Shown here: positions 16,360 through 25,538 of the stretch, one piece after another
Layout of the letters: the number at the start of each line of letters is the position of its first letter
Numbering within the stretch: position 1 is the first letter of the stretch
Assembly (NCBI GenBank): GCA_018242665.1
Contig: JAFEBL010000010.1
Span: 62,001-126,000, forward strand
Length of the DNA stretch: 64,000 nt
Source: Nitrospira sp.
Lineage (GTDB): Bacteria > Nitrospirota > Nitrospiria > Nitrospirales > Nitrospiraceae
Direction: 5' to 3'
Notes under the pieces: generated by a model
What the model was told of the DNA's origin: nothing
Database searches by the model: none
The model's input: the letters and a program-made list of their open reading frames with translations, nothing else
Position numbers and translations under genes: made by a program

Positions 16360-17754
16360 ATGTTGGCCGACCACCTCGCACAGTACACACGGTCGCTGTG
16401 TTACGACGATCTCCCGGAGGCCGTCGTGCATGAAGTGAAGCGTCGACTCCTGGACAGTCTGGGCTGCGCATTCGGCGCCTGGAACGCTCCCCCCTGCTCC
16501 ATCGCACGGGAGATGGCCCGGTCAGTGAAGGTCCCGAACGGGGCCACCGTGTGGGGCACGGGACAGAAGACGCTGCCGGATCTGGCAACGTTCGCCAATG
16601 GCGCCATGGTCCGCTATTTGGATTTCAACGATACCTATCTGGCGAAGGAACCCGCTCACCCTTCGGACAATATCGCGGCGGTGCTCGCCGCGGGAGAAAT
16701 GGCCCATGCCTCCGGCATCCGGGTCATTCAAGCCATTGCGCTGGCCTATGAAATCCAGTGTCGGCTGTGTGATGCGGCCGCATTGCGCCCGCGAGGATGG
16801 GACCATGTGACGTACGGGCCGATCTCCTCCGCGCTCGGCGCAGCCAAAGCGATGAAACTATCGGAACCGCAAACCCGCCAGGCCATCAACCTCGCCGCGG
16901 TCGCCAACGTGGCCCTGCGGCAAACCAGAGTCGGGGACCTCTCAATGTGGAAAGCCTGCGCATTTTCCAACGCCGCCCGCAATGGCCTGTTCGCGGCCCT
17001 GCTGGCCAGGCTGGGCATGACGGGACCAGCGCCCATCTTCGAAGGAGAAAAAGGATTCATGAAACTGGTGTCCGGCCCCTTTGATCTGGCCCGGCTGGGC
17101 GGACAACCAGGCATTGACGGCGCCCCCGTACCATTTAAAATTCTCGACACGTACATCAAACACTATCCGGTTGAATACCATGCCCAGACCGCCGTCGAAG
17201 CGGCGTTGGCGCTGCGAATGGACCTGATAGAAAAAGAAGGGCCTGATGCGATTCACGCCCTGGCCGATGTGGAAGTCGGGAGCTACGAGGTGGCGACGGA
17301 CATCATCGGCCGCGATCCTGAAAAGTGGCGCCCCGCGACGAGGGAAACAGCCGACCATAGTTTTCCTTACTGCGTCGCCGCAACCCTGCTGGACGGTCGC
17401 CTGACACTCAACTCATTCAGCGCCAAGCGGCTGGCGGATCCGTCGCTGCGCACGCTCATGAGCCACATTCGCGTCACTCCCTTGCCGGAATTTGACGGCC
17501 TCTATCCCAGCCGCATGCCGACGCGGCTCACAGCCACGACCACCACAGGCGCCACGTACCGTGCACAGGTGGACCTGCCAGTGGGGCATCCAGATCGCCC
17601 GCTCTCGGATCAGCAGGTGGAAGACAAGTTCCGACGCCTGGCCTCACGACGGCTCGGTGGAACCAGGCTCGCGCGCCTCATCACGTGTGTCCGTAACCTG
17701 GAACAGGTAGAGGACATCGGCACCTTGATGCCGCTCCTGAAGGTCACCGCATGA
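16360..17754 (+). CDS. prpD: MmgE/PrpD family 2-methylcitrate dehydratase
   Basis: All-helical/beta MmgE-PrpD protein of 464 aa. Hallmarks include RLLDSLGCAFGA near the N-terminus, RYLDFNDTYLAKEPAHPSDN, the AFSNAARNGLFAALLA helix and KHYPVEYHAQTAVEAAL. It would dehydrate 2-methylcitrate to 2-methylaconitate in the methylcitrate cycle that consumes propionyl-CoA. It overlaps prpB by ATGA, and prpC comes next, so all three dedicated enzymes are together. No aconitase-type partner (AcnD/PrpF) is seen, as expected where PrpD works with a general aconitase. Confidence 0.87.
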   Translation: MLADHLAQYTRSLCYDDLPEAVVHEVKRRLLDSLGCAFGAWNAPPCSIAREMARSVKVPNGATVWGTGQKTLPDLATFANGAMVRYLDFNDTYLAKEPAHPSDNIAAVLAAGEMAHASGIRVIQAIALAYEIQCRLCDAAALRPRGWDHVTYGPISSALGAAKAMKLSEPQTRQAINLAAVANVALRQTRVGDLSMWKACAFSNAARNGLFAALLARLGMTGPAPIFEGEKGFMKLVSGPFDLARLGGQPGIDGAPVPFKILDTYIKHYPVEYHAQTAVEAALALRMDLIEKEGPDAIHALADVEVGSYEVATDIIGRDPEKWRPATRETADHSFPYCVAATLLDGRLTLNSFSAKRLADPSLRTLMSHIRVTPLPEFDGLYPSRMPTRLTATTTTGATYRAQVDLPVGHPDRPLSDQQVEDKFRRLASRRLGGTRLARLITCVRNLEQVEDIGTLMPLLKVTA

Positions 17755-18680
17755 CGAGCCAGAGATCAACCATCACCACAGGACAACGACTGCGGGAATT
17801 GTTGGAGCGGGGCACCATCGCGATCCCCGGAGCATTTAATGCGCTGACGGCCCTGCAAATTGAACGGGCTGGCTTTGAGGCGATCTATGTGTCGGGAGCC
17901 GCCGTCTGTGCCGCACGCGGTCTGCCCGACATCGGACTGATCACCCTGGAGGAGATGGCGGCAGACGCAGGCGTGATCGCCAAAGCCGTGGCAATCCCCG
18001 TCATCGTCGATGCAGACACTGGCTATGGGCCACCGTCGGTGGTCAGGGAAGCCGTGCGGCAATTCGAACGAGCCGGGTTAGCCGGCATGCAACTCGAAGA
18101 TCAAGAAGCGGCCAAGAAATGCGGCCATCTCCCGGGAAAACGCCTGGTGCCCGTCGAAGACATGGTCGCTAAACTCAGCGCCGCCGTCGAGGCACGCAGC
18201 CATCGTGACTTTCTCATTGTGGCGCGTACGGACGCGCGCGCCGTCGAAGGCCTGGAGGGGGCGATCCGCCGCGCGACAGCCTACATCGACGCCGGCGCGG
18301 ATATTCTGTTTCCAGAAGCCCTGCTGTCCACGGAGGAGTTCAGGACGTTCGCCGAAGCGATGACCGAAGCCGGCGTGCACGTGCCGCTCATGGCCAATAT
18401 GACGGAGTTCGGCCGGACCCCCTATCTGGCTGTGAAGGAATTTGCCGCTCTAGGCTATCGCGCGGTGCTTTTCCCCGTCAGTGCGCTGCGAGTCGCCGCG
18501 CACGCGATCGAATCGTTTCTGGCTGAACTGTACGGCTTGGGAACGCAGCGGGATTGGCTCGATCACATGATGCCCAGACAGAACCTCTACGACCTGCTTC
18601 GGTATGACGATCACCACGCATCGACAGGGAGGCCCCATGAACCAGGTCATGCAGGAACAACCGGCAGCAAAGGTCTCTGA
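17751..18680 (+). CDS. prpB: 2-methylisocitrate lyase
   Basis: Isocitrate-lyase superfamily enzyme of 309 aa that splits 2-methylisocitrate to pyruvate and succinate. The catalytic KKCGH motif is at residues 122-126 (Cys124), and the magnesium-binding acidic pair is in VDADTGYG (Asp87, Asp89). The N-terminal PGAFNALTALQIERAGF is typical. The last 20 residues or so run into prpC (44-bp overlap) and look like a non-conserved tail. Product pyruvate and succinate feed central metabolism. Confidence 0.9.
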   Translation: MTSQRSTITTGQRLRELLERGTIAIPGAFNALTALQIERAGFEAIYVSGAAVCAARGLPDIGLITLEEMAADAGVIAKAVAIPVIVDADTGYGPPSVVREAVRQFERAGLAGMQLEDQEAAKKCGHLPGKRLVPVEDMVAKLSAAVEARSHRDFLIVARTDARAVEGLEGAIRRATAYIDAGADILFPEALLSTEEFRTFAEAMTEAGVHVPLMANMTEFGRTPYLAVKEFAALGYRAVLFPVSALRVAAHAIESFLAELYGLGTQRDWLDHMMPRQNLYDLLRYDDHHASTGRPHEPGHAGTTGSKGL

Positions 18681-19815
18681 GCCCATCGAATACAGCCCGG
18701 GGTTGGAAGGCGTGATTGCCGGTGAATCGGAAATCTGCTTGGTCGATGAGGGCATGGCAGGCCTCCGGTATCGTGGGTATGCGATCGGTGACTTGGCGGA
18801 GCACAGCAGTTTCGAAGAAGTGGCCCATCTGTTGCTGGTCGGACGATTACCGACCGGCATGGAGCTGCGCAGATGGTCCGAACAGATAGAGCACAATCGG
18901 CATGTGCCGGCGCCGGTGGAGCGCTTCATCGAGACGTTGCATCCGGGATTGCACCAGATGGACGTCTTGCGGACCGGCATGTCCCTGCTGGGCCTGACGG
19001 ATCCCGACGCGCAGGATGGATCACCGGAGGGAGTCCTTCGCAAATCGATCCGGCTGTTAGGCCAAATTCCCTGTCTCGTTGCCGAATGCCACCGGGCCAT
19101 GGCAGGCCGGCAGCCGGTGACGCGCGACCACTCGGGCGGATATGCGGAACATCTGCTGCGCCTCATCGTGGGACAGCGGGAAGGCAAGGCCGGCGCCGCC
19201 ATGACACAAGCCTTGAACGTGTCGCTGATCCTCTATGCAGAGCACGAGTTCAACGCGTCCACGTTTTCCGCCCGGGTCACGGCCTCTACGCTGGCGGATC
19301 TGCACGGCGCCCTGACGGCAGCCGTGGCGACGCTCAAAGGTCCGCTCCATGGAGGCGCCAATGAAGCCGTGGCTTCGATGCTGCTCGAAATCGATCGACC
19401 AGCGCAGGCGGAGTCCTGGGTGCGCGACGTGCTCGCCCGGAAACAACGCGTGATGGGCTTCGGCCATCGTGTCCTGAAACAAGGCGACGCCCGTTCGACG
19501 ATCATCCAACGCCATGCGGAACAGCTCAGTGAACTCTGCCACAATCGCCGCTGGTACGACATCGCCTCGACCATCGACCGCATCATGCTGGAGGAAACGG
19601 GGCTCCGCCCAAACCTCGATTTCTACACCGCCGTCGCCTATCTCGTGATGGGGATTCCGCGCCAATTGTCCACGCCGCTGTTCGTCTGTTCCCGCATCAC
19701 CGGGTGGTGTGCCCATGTCATGGAGCAACAGCGACACAACCGTCTCATCCGACCGCGGGCCAGATATATCGGCCCCTCGCCGAGGACCTATGAACCTCTT
19801 CACCGGCGCGTCTGA
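18637..19815 (+). CDS. prpC: 2-methylcitrate synthase / citrate synthase family
   Basis: Citrate-synthase fold of 392 aa. Catalytic elements visible are GPLHGGANEAV (His), GFGHRVLKQGDAR (His and Arg) and a C-terminal Asp in the NLDFYTAVAYLVMG segment. The ATG at 18637 is preceded by GGGAGGC and yields the usual length of dimeric type I-like enzymes. Context with prpD and prpB indicates condensation of propionyl-CoA with oxaloacetate. Such enzymes often also make citrate, so a dual role is possible. Confidence 0.87.
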   Translation: MNQVMQEQPAAKVSEPIEYSPGLEGVIAGESEICLVDEGMAGLRYRGYAIGDLAEHSSFEEVAHLLLVGRLPTGMELRRWSEQIEHNRHVPAPVERFIETLHPGLHQMDVLRTGMSLLGLTDPDAQDGSPEGVLRKSIRLLGQIPCLVAECHRAMAGRQPVTRDHSGGYAEHLLRLIVGQREGKAGAAMTQALNVSLILYAEHEFNASTFSARVTASTLADLHGALTAAVATLKGPLHGGANEAVASMLLEIDRPAQAESWVRDVLARKQRVMGFGHRVLKQGDARSTIIQRHAEQLSELCHNRRWYDIASTIDRIMLEETGLRPNLDFYTAVAYLVMGIPRQLSTPLFVCSRITGWCAHVMEQQRHNRLIRPRARYIGPSPRTYEPLHRRV

Positions 19816-21508
19816 TGCCATCGACCGGGCTCGTGCCCTCCCCGGGCCCACGGCAGAACTTCCTTGGGTGTCATTTGCCGAGTTCTTCCGCTCGCGCGTC
19901 TACGATCCGCAGTTGGTCACGAGGAATTTTCTCACCTATTGCGACGACGAGCGCCGACTGCGCCGCACCTACACCTATGCCGAGATGGGCGCCACCGTCG
20001 ATCGCCTGGCGACGGTGCTGCACACGACGCTCGGCCTCACGCGCGGCGACCGGATCGCGACCTTCCTCTTCAACGACGACCTCACCGTCCTCCTGTACTT
20101 TGCGGCGTGGCTACTGGGGATCGCCGTCGTGCCGGTCAATATCGAAGAAGCCACCGAGAGGAAGCGGTACATCCTGGAACATGCCGACGTCTCGGCCGCG
20201 TTTTGCTGGAAGAATGTCTATCCCGAAATCAAGGATCTTCAAGCGACGCTGCCGACACTACGCGAGGTCGTCTCCGTCGGCGAGGGCGGCCTGCATGATC
20301 TGCGCAGACCGGCGGCGGCAAGAACGCCTGTTCACAACGGGGCCTCGGGGCCCTGCCCCTCGACCTCGCAAGTGGATGACCCGGCCCTCATCGTGTACAC
20401 GTCCGGCACGACCGGCCAGCCGAAAGGCGTGGTGCTCACAGCGGCGAATCTCCTGTTTGACGCCGATGCCATCGCAGCCGGGCATGGGTTTGGTCTTACC
20501 GATCGGCTGATGTGCGTGTTGCCGGTACACCATGTCAATGGCATCGTCGTGACTCTGGTCACGCCGCTGTTCTGCAAAGGCAGCGTGGTGCTTAATCGGA
20601 AGTTCAAGACCGGCAGTTTCTGGCGGCGGCTCCACGAGGAAGCTGCCACGTCCGTGAGCGTCGTCCCCACGCTGCTGGAGTTTCTCCTGGATGCCGACGA
20701 GGATCTCACCAGCTACCGGCTGGAGCGTTTCCGCGGCCCCATCTGCGGGGCCGGCCCCTTGCTGAAAGAGACGGCCCTTCGATTCGAAGACCGGTTCGAC
20801 CATCCGATCCATCACGGGTACGGCCTGTCGGAGACGACCTGCTATTCCTCCTTCCTGCCCACTGATCTCACCCGGGATCAGCATCGCCACTGGCTCGCGG
20901 ACTATGAGTTTCCCTCGGTCGGCGTGGCGTTGCGTCACAACCTCATGGCCATTTTGAGTGATCGAGGGCAGCCCGTTCCCCAGGGAATGCGCGGCGAAAT
21001 TTGCATCCGCGGACGCACCCTCTGCGCCGGGTATTTCCGACGCGATGACGCGAACGAGGCGGCGTTTCAATGGGGCTGGTTTCGGTCGGGAGATGAAGGG
21101 TTCTACCGAATGGATGAGCGAAGCAGGCCGTTTTTTTTCATTTCGGGGCGATTGAAGGAACTCATCATTCGGGGCGGGGTCAACATCTCGCCGTTGGAGA
21201 TCGACGATGTCTTGAAGCGGCATCACGGCGTGAAGTTCGCCATGGCGGTCCCGTTCGAGCACCGCTACTACGGCGAAGAAATCGCCGCCTACATTGTTCC
21301 GCATCAACTCACGGCGCCCCCGACCGAGGCGGAACTGCTGGCGCATTGCCGCAGCGGGTTGCCGTTCGCCAAGCAACCCAAAGTCGTGCTCTTCGGCGAG
21401 GATGTTCCCTATACCGCCACCGGAAAACCCAAGCGACTGGAATTGAAAGCCAGGCTGGCCTCCGCCCTGGCGCAGTATCGTGACAGACAGTTCAAAGATC
21501 AGGCCTGA
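19790..21508 (+). CDS. AMP-forming acyl-CoA synthetase
   Basis: ANL-superfamily ligase of 572 aa. The phosphate-binding loop is YTSGTTGQPKGV, the core motif is HGYGLSETT, and the hinge region near the C-terminus is GWFRSGDEGFYR followed by FISGRLKELIIRGG; the catalytic Lys is expected in TATGKPKRLE. It starts inside the end of prpC (ATG at 19790 after GAGGA). It would activate a carboxylic acid with ATP and CoA. Candidates are acetoacetate from Tyr/Leu breakdown or a branched short-chain acid. Sequence does not choose between them. Confidence 0.83.
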   Translation: MNLFTGASDAIDRARALPGPTAELPWVSFAEFFRSRVYDPQLVTRNFLTYCDDERRLRRTYTYAEMGATVDRLATVLHTTLGLTRGDRIATFLFNDDLTVLLYFAAWLLGIAVVPVNIEEATERKRYILEHADVSAAFCWKNVYPEIKDLQATLPTLREVVSVGEGGLHDLRRPAAARTPVHNGASGPCPSTSQVDDPALIVYTSGTTGQPKGVVLTAANLLFDADAIAAGHGFGLTDRLMCVLPVHHVNGIVVTLVTPLFCKGSVVLNRKFKTGSFWRRLHEEAATSVSVVPTLLEFLLDADEDLTSYRLERFRGPICGAGPLLKETALRFEDRFDHPIHHGYGLSETTCYSSFLPTDLTRDQHRHWLADYEFPSVGVALRHNLMAILSDRGQPVPQGMRGEICIRGRTLCAGYFRRDDANEAAFQWGWFRSGDEGFYRMDERSRPFFFISGRLKELIIRGGVNISPLEIDDVLKRHHGVKFAMAVPFEHRYYGEEIAAYIVPHQLTAPPTEAELLAHCRSGLPFAKQPKVVLFGEDVPYTATGKPKRLELKARLASALAQYRDRQFKDQA

Positions 21509-21529
21509 ACATGACGGGTGAGGCGCGAC

Positions 21530-23443
21530 ATGAGCACCCTCTTCGCAGGATTCGAACGGATCGAAGAAGCGCGTGAGCGATTTGCGGGCACGAGTTTTCT
21601 GGCGGGACTGTACGACGGGAAGCCCGACTTTACGCTGCTGCTCACCCCGCCGCAGCCACCGGAGGAGAAGGCCGCCGGCGATGCCTTTTGCCAGCAGATT
21701 GACACGTTTTTGCGGCATGAGGTGGATGCCGATGCCATCGAACGCCAGGCAAAAATTCCCGAGTCCGTCATTCAGGGGCTCTTCAAGCTCGGGGCGTTCG
21801 GGATGAAGATTCCGAAGGAATACGGCGGCCTGGGCTTCTCCTATACCAACTACGGCCGCGTCCTGACCGTGATCGCCAGTTGGAGCAACATTCTCGCGCT
21901 GACCGTGGCGGTGCCGCAATCCATCGGGATCGCCATGCCGATTCTTCTCTTCGGCAGTGAGGACCAGAAACGCAAGTATCTCCCCCTGGTCGCGCGGGAA
22001 GCGATCTCCGCCTTCGCTCTTACGGAGCCGATGACCGGTTCCGATGCCGCGCATGTCCGAACGGAAGCGGTGCTCGATCGAACCGGGAGCCACTTCCTAG
22101 TCAACGGCGAGAAACTCTGGTGTACCAACGGGCCGATCGCCCGCTACGTCACGCTCATCGCCCGCGTGCCGGCGAAGCGAGTGGTGAGAGACGGACGCAT
22201 CGAATGGATACCAGCCCACGAGGGGCAGGGAGCCGATGACCGGGTCCATACCGCGTTCATTCTCGATATGTCTGCGCCGGGTCTGCTCGTGCGGCAACGG
22301 TGCGAATTTGAAGGCTGCCGCGGCATTGAGAACGCTCACATTACGTTGAAGAATGTGGCGATCCCGGTCGAAAACGTGATCGGCGAGGTGGGAAAGGGAT
22401 TGAAGTATGCGCTCACGATTCTGAATGTCGGACGCGGGGTGAGCATTCCGGCCATTTGTCTCGGGATGGCGAAACAGGCCTGGCACCCGACCTTGGATCG
22501 GGCCAATACACGCATCACCTTTCAGAAACCGCTGGCCGAACGCCAAACCCAGCAGATTCGTCTCGGCGATATGGCCGGACACCTGTTTGCCATGGAAGCC
22601 CTGGCCATGCTGGTGTGGCGACTCGCCGATCAACACCGGCACGACATTCGGATCGAAGCCGCCGTCGCCAAAGTCTTTTGTTCCGAGCACACAATTCGGT
22701 TCCTCCGTGATGCCCAGATTCTCTTTGGCGGCATGGGATACGAAACGGCAGACTCCAAGCGCCTGCGGGGAGAACCGGCATTCGGGATTGAACAACTCGT
22801 GCGCGACGCGGAGATGTACCGGATCGGTGAAGGTGCGACGGATATTCTCCGGCCGTTCGTCGTGCGGGAAGGCTTGAGCCATCACCTCGATCGCGCCAGG
22901 GCGCTGTACGCCGGCGACCTGTCCATCATCGACCAGTTGCGGCAATCCCTGAAATTGGCCGGTTTCTATCTCCCCTGGTATCTGAAGCAATGGCTGAAAC
23001 GGCCGCTGCCGGCCTCGCCTGAATTTGCGCACCCTCAGGTGCGGGCCGTCGCAGCCGATGTCGAACGCGCCAGCCGGCGGTTGGCCCGCGATATCTTCCG
23101 GGCGATGGTGCGATTTCAAGCAGCCTTCCAGGACGAACAACGGCTCCAGAACCGGATCGAATCGGTCGGCGAAGATCTGTTTGCCATGCTGGCGACCGTC
23201 CTCTACGCCGAAGAACAAACCAGGTTGGAGGGACGGACGACGGTGTGGGAATTGGCGGACGCGTTTTGTGCCTGCGCCAAGCGGCGCGTGAGCAGCCGGC
23301 TCGCAGAATTTCACGACCGCGGGGACGATGTGACGGCGATGACCGGCGTCCAGGCGCTCAAGGGATACTATCCGAGCTTGTCGTCGGGGATTGTGCAGCG
23401 TGGCTTGGAAGACTACCGCCCTCACTCACAGCCGAAACGCTAG
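21530..23443 (+). CDS. Acyl-CoA dehydrogenase, long form
   Basis: FAD-dependent acyl-CoA dehydrogenase of 637 aa. The N-terminal helical, middle beta (SAFALTEPMTGSDAAH) and C-terminal helical domains are present, with the region of the catalytic glutamate at EMYRIGEGATDI. About 200 residues follow the standard fold, as in very-long-chain/ACAD9-like forms. As the only acyl-CoA dehydrogenase in the cluster it may oxidise isovaleryl-, 2-methylbutyryl- or butyryl-CoA, or work with others elsewhere. The stop codon shares the four bases CTAG with the convergent mscS-type gene. Confidence 0.85.
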   Translation: MSTLFAGFERIEEARERFAGTSFLAGLYDGKPDFTLLLTPPQPPEEKAAGDAFCQQIDTFLRHEVDADAIERQAKIPESVIQGLFKLGAFGMKIPKEYGGLGFSYTNYGRVLTVIASWSNILALTVAVPQSIGIAMPILLFGSEDQKRKYLPLVAREAISAFALTEPMTGSDAAHVRTEAVLDRTGSHFLVNGEKLWCTNGPIARYVTLIARVPAKRVVRDGRIEWIPAHEGQGADDRVHTAFILDMSAPGLLVRQRCEFEGCRGIENAHITLKNVAIPVENVIGEVGKGLKYALTILNVGRGVSIPAICLGMAKQAWHPTLDRANTRITFQKPLAERQTQQIRLGDMAGHLFAMEALAMLVWRLADQHRHDIRIEAAVAKVFCSEHTIRFLRDAQILFGGMGYETADSKRLRGEPAFGIEQLVRDAEMYRIGEGATDILRPFVVREGLSHHLDRARALYAGDLSIIDQLRQSLKLAGFYLPWYLKQWLKRPLPASPEFAHPQVRAVAADVERASRRLARDIFRAMVRFQAAFQDEQRLQNRIESVGEDLFAMLATVLYAEEQTRLEGRTTVWELADAFCACAKRRVSSRLAEFHDRGDDVTAMTGVQALKGYYPSLSSGIVQRGLEDYRPHSQPKR

Positions 23444-24369
23444 GGCGTGGGCAAGCCTCCACCGGCCACCACTTCAACTTTGAAGGGCGGATGAGCCTCC
23501 CCCATCAGCAGGGTGCGCGTGGGAAAAGGAATGTCGATACCCTGGGCATCGAAGGCCTTCTTGAGACGGCGGCGGTATTCGCGCCCGATTTTCCATTGCT
23601 CGGCCGGTTTCGTTTTGATGCGCGCGCGAATGGTCACGGCGCTGTCGGCAAAATTTTCGACTCCCACGATTTCAATCGGCTCGATGATCAGCGCGCCGAA
23701 CGCCTGGTCCTGGCGCAACCCTTCGCCCACCGCTCGCATCACCTCGACCACCCGGTCCGTATCCTCCCGATAGCCCACGCCCATATCCAAGACAAACGCC
23801 GACCAGTCTTTGGTCATATTGGACAAGGTGGTGATGTTGCCATTGTGAAAAATGTGGACCACGCCGGAGAAATCGCGCAACGAGATGGTCCGGAAGGTAA
23901 TGGTTTCGATCTGCCCGCCGGTCCCGTTGATCACCGCCACATCTCCCAGCTGGACGTGATCTTCCAGAATGATGAAGAAGCCGCTGATCACATCGCGCAC
24001 CAGATTTTGCGCGCCGAAGCCGACGGCGAGGCCCAGAATCCCGGCGCCGGCCAAAATCGGGGCGATATCCAATCCCACCAACTGCAGCGATTCAATGATG
24101 ATGATCGCCCAAATCGCCGACTGGGCGATGGTCCGCAAAATCCCAATCAAGGTGGCGGCCCGTTTGGCGGCGGTTCCGGATTCCTGGTCATCCTTGTCGC
24201 TGGCCACAATCATCACCCGTTCGAGCTGATGCAAGCCAAGGCGCACGAACCGGATGGCCACATACCCGACCGCCAAGACCACCCCGATCCGCAAACTGGC
24301 AATCCCCACGGCCGCCGACATCGTCACGAGCCAGGCCAGGATCGCGTCCAATGAGATTCCGGTCATCAT
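23440..24369 (-). CDS. MscS-family mechanosensitive channel
   Basis: Small-conductance mechanosensitive channel of 309 aa. Three membrane segments lie in the first 150 residues; the pore helix region is GAGILGLAVGFGAQNLVRD, followed by FIILEDHVQLGDVAVI of the beta domain. The C-terminal alpha-beta domain follows. The start at 24369 sits five bases after GGAGG; the longer TTG start would overlap that site. It protects cells from osmotic downshock by releasing solutes. It converges on the catabolic operon with overlapping stop codons. Confidence 0.9.
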   Translation of the reverse strand: MMTGISLDAILAWLVTMSAAVGIASLRIGVVLAVGYVAIRFVRLGLHQLERVMIVASDKDDQESGTAAKRAATLIGILRTIAQSAIWAIIIIESLQLVGLDIAPILAGAGILGLAVGFGAQNLVRDVISGFFIILEDHVQLGDVAVINGTGGQIETITFRTISLRDFSGVVHIFHNGNITTLSNMTKDWSAFVLDMGVGYREDTDRVVEVMRAVGEGLRQDQAFGALIIEPIEIVGVENFADSAVTIRARIKTKPAEQWKIGREYRRRLKKAFDAQGIDIPFPTRTLLMGEAHPPFKVEVVAGGGLPTP

Positions 24370-24634
24370 GCAAGCCTCCAATTTATGAGCGCGACCGGCG
24401 CGCTGCTGCCATCACAGGACGACGAAGATCAGAGTTCCGGCCGACTGTAGTGCGACGCGGCTACTGGTGAAAAAAATGGCCGGAACATTCGGCTTAGCGT
24501 CATACCACCCCCAGACGATTCTGTCCAAGGCCCAGTCCCATGGCCGTCCAGGTTTCGTCAGGCAATCGGTAGACACTTCGGGGGCATTTCAGTTATTATC
24601 CGCGTTCTCTTCTTCACACGACCGATCGTGCAGT

Positions 24635-24710
24635 GGCGGTGTAGCTCAGTTGGTAGAGCAGCGGACTCATAAGCCGCGGGTCACCCGTTCAATCCGGGTC
24701 ACCGCCACCA
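24635..24710 (+). tRNA. tRNA-Met(CAU), elongator
   Basis: A 76-base cloverleaf: 7-bp acceptor pair GGCGGTG/CACCGCC, D-arm GCTC/GAGC, anticodon loop CTCATAA, T-arm ACCCG/CGGGT with TTCAATC loop, and an encoded CCA. Anticodon CAU could be elongator Met, initiator or Ile2. The normal G1-C72 pair argues against initiator, and G4/G5 in the acceptor (not the C4/C5 recognised by TilS in the well-studied Ile2) argues for Met. The last anticodon-stem pair is an A-G mismatch. Confidence 0.88.
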
Positions 24711-24776
24711 AATAAATCCCCAGCGAATCGCTTAAGTCTCTCCCCTTCGGATGCATGTGAGGCCCTCCTTCTACAT

Positions 24777-25538
24777 CTACCGAACCGCGAGTTTGCTCAT
24801 ATCGATTTTCACGCTGATCGCTCCACCGAGGTCGCCTTCTTTGCCGCCTTCCTTGGAATAGCCGGAAATATCCCGCTCGCCTTTTGGTTCTCCGTGGCAG
24901 CTCAAACAATTCTTGTCATAAAAGAGCGGGACGAGCACCCGCACACTGTTTCCAGCATCCACCTTACTGACGATGGTTTCCCTATTGCCTTGGAACGAGG
25001 CCCCGCTGAGTTCCTTCATCTGTTCGGCCTCAAAGAGGTCGGGTTTATTGTTGGCGTTGCGAATCAAGTGCTCCGGCGCCGTCTGCTTGACATACACCCC
25101 GGACCACTTCTGAAATCGCGCCGCAGTCTCCGTGCCGAAGGTGGCAGGAATAAGTCCCTTGTACTTCAGCCCTTTCATGTTGAGCACAGGCTGATAGCTC
25201 TCGACGGTTTTCTTGCTTTCCACCATGAGCCGTTCCAGCAGTCGTTTCGCCAAGGTCGGCACATTGGCATTGGGTAGATCATCCACATTGTGGCCGGTGC
25301 GCTCTTTAAAAATGGCGGTGGTCTGAGCGGCAAACAATTCCGGAGTAAAGGCCGTGTGCGCCTGTGACGGATCATTGATCAATGCTTGATTGTGTCCGAT
25401 CGCCACCCGTCCGGAATCCAGCAAGATGGCCAACAGCCGTGCGGTCTCCGACAAGTCGGATTCGGTGTTGTCCGCCGCCACGCTGACACTCTGTGTCAGG
25501 CACCACAATGCGACGAAACACAATAGGTATGCGCGCAT
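24777..25538 (-). CDS. Periplasmic single-haem DUF3365 (Tll0287-like) protein
   Basis: Exported protein of 253 aa with a clear signal peptide ending near SVAA. The C-terminal part carries one c-type haem site, CLSCH (Cys211, Cys214, His215), within VLVPLFYDKNCLSCHGEP, as in DUF3365/Tll0287-like proteins thought to sense redox state or bind haem. The start ATG follows GGGGGA. It stands alone, between the tRNA and the LexA-like unit. Role is likely a redox sensor or small electron carrier; partner unknown. Confidence 0.8.
   Translation of the reverse strand: MRAYLLCFVALWCLTQSVSVAADNTESDLSETARLLAILLDSGRVAIGHNQALINDPSQAHTAFTPELFAAQTTAIFKERTGHNVDDLPNANVPTLAKRLLERLMVESKKTVESYQPVLNMKGLKYKGLIPATFGTETAARFQKWSGVYVKQTAPEHLIRNANNKPDLFEAEQMKELSGASFQGNRETIVSKVDAGNSVRVLVPLFYDKNCLSCHGEPKGERDISGYSKEGGKEGDLGGAISVKIDMSKLAVR

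Noticed and set aside
20258-22093. 611-codon open frame on the minus strand
   Set aside because: Antisense shadow of the acyl-CoA synthetase and dehydrogenase genes; composition is unlike a protein and there is no ribosome site.
23245-24354. 369-codon open frame on the + strand
   Set aside because: Runs antisense through the MscS gene; His/Gly/Arg-rich translation without any recognisable pattern.
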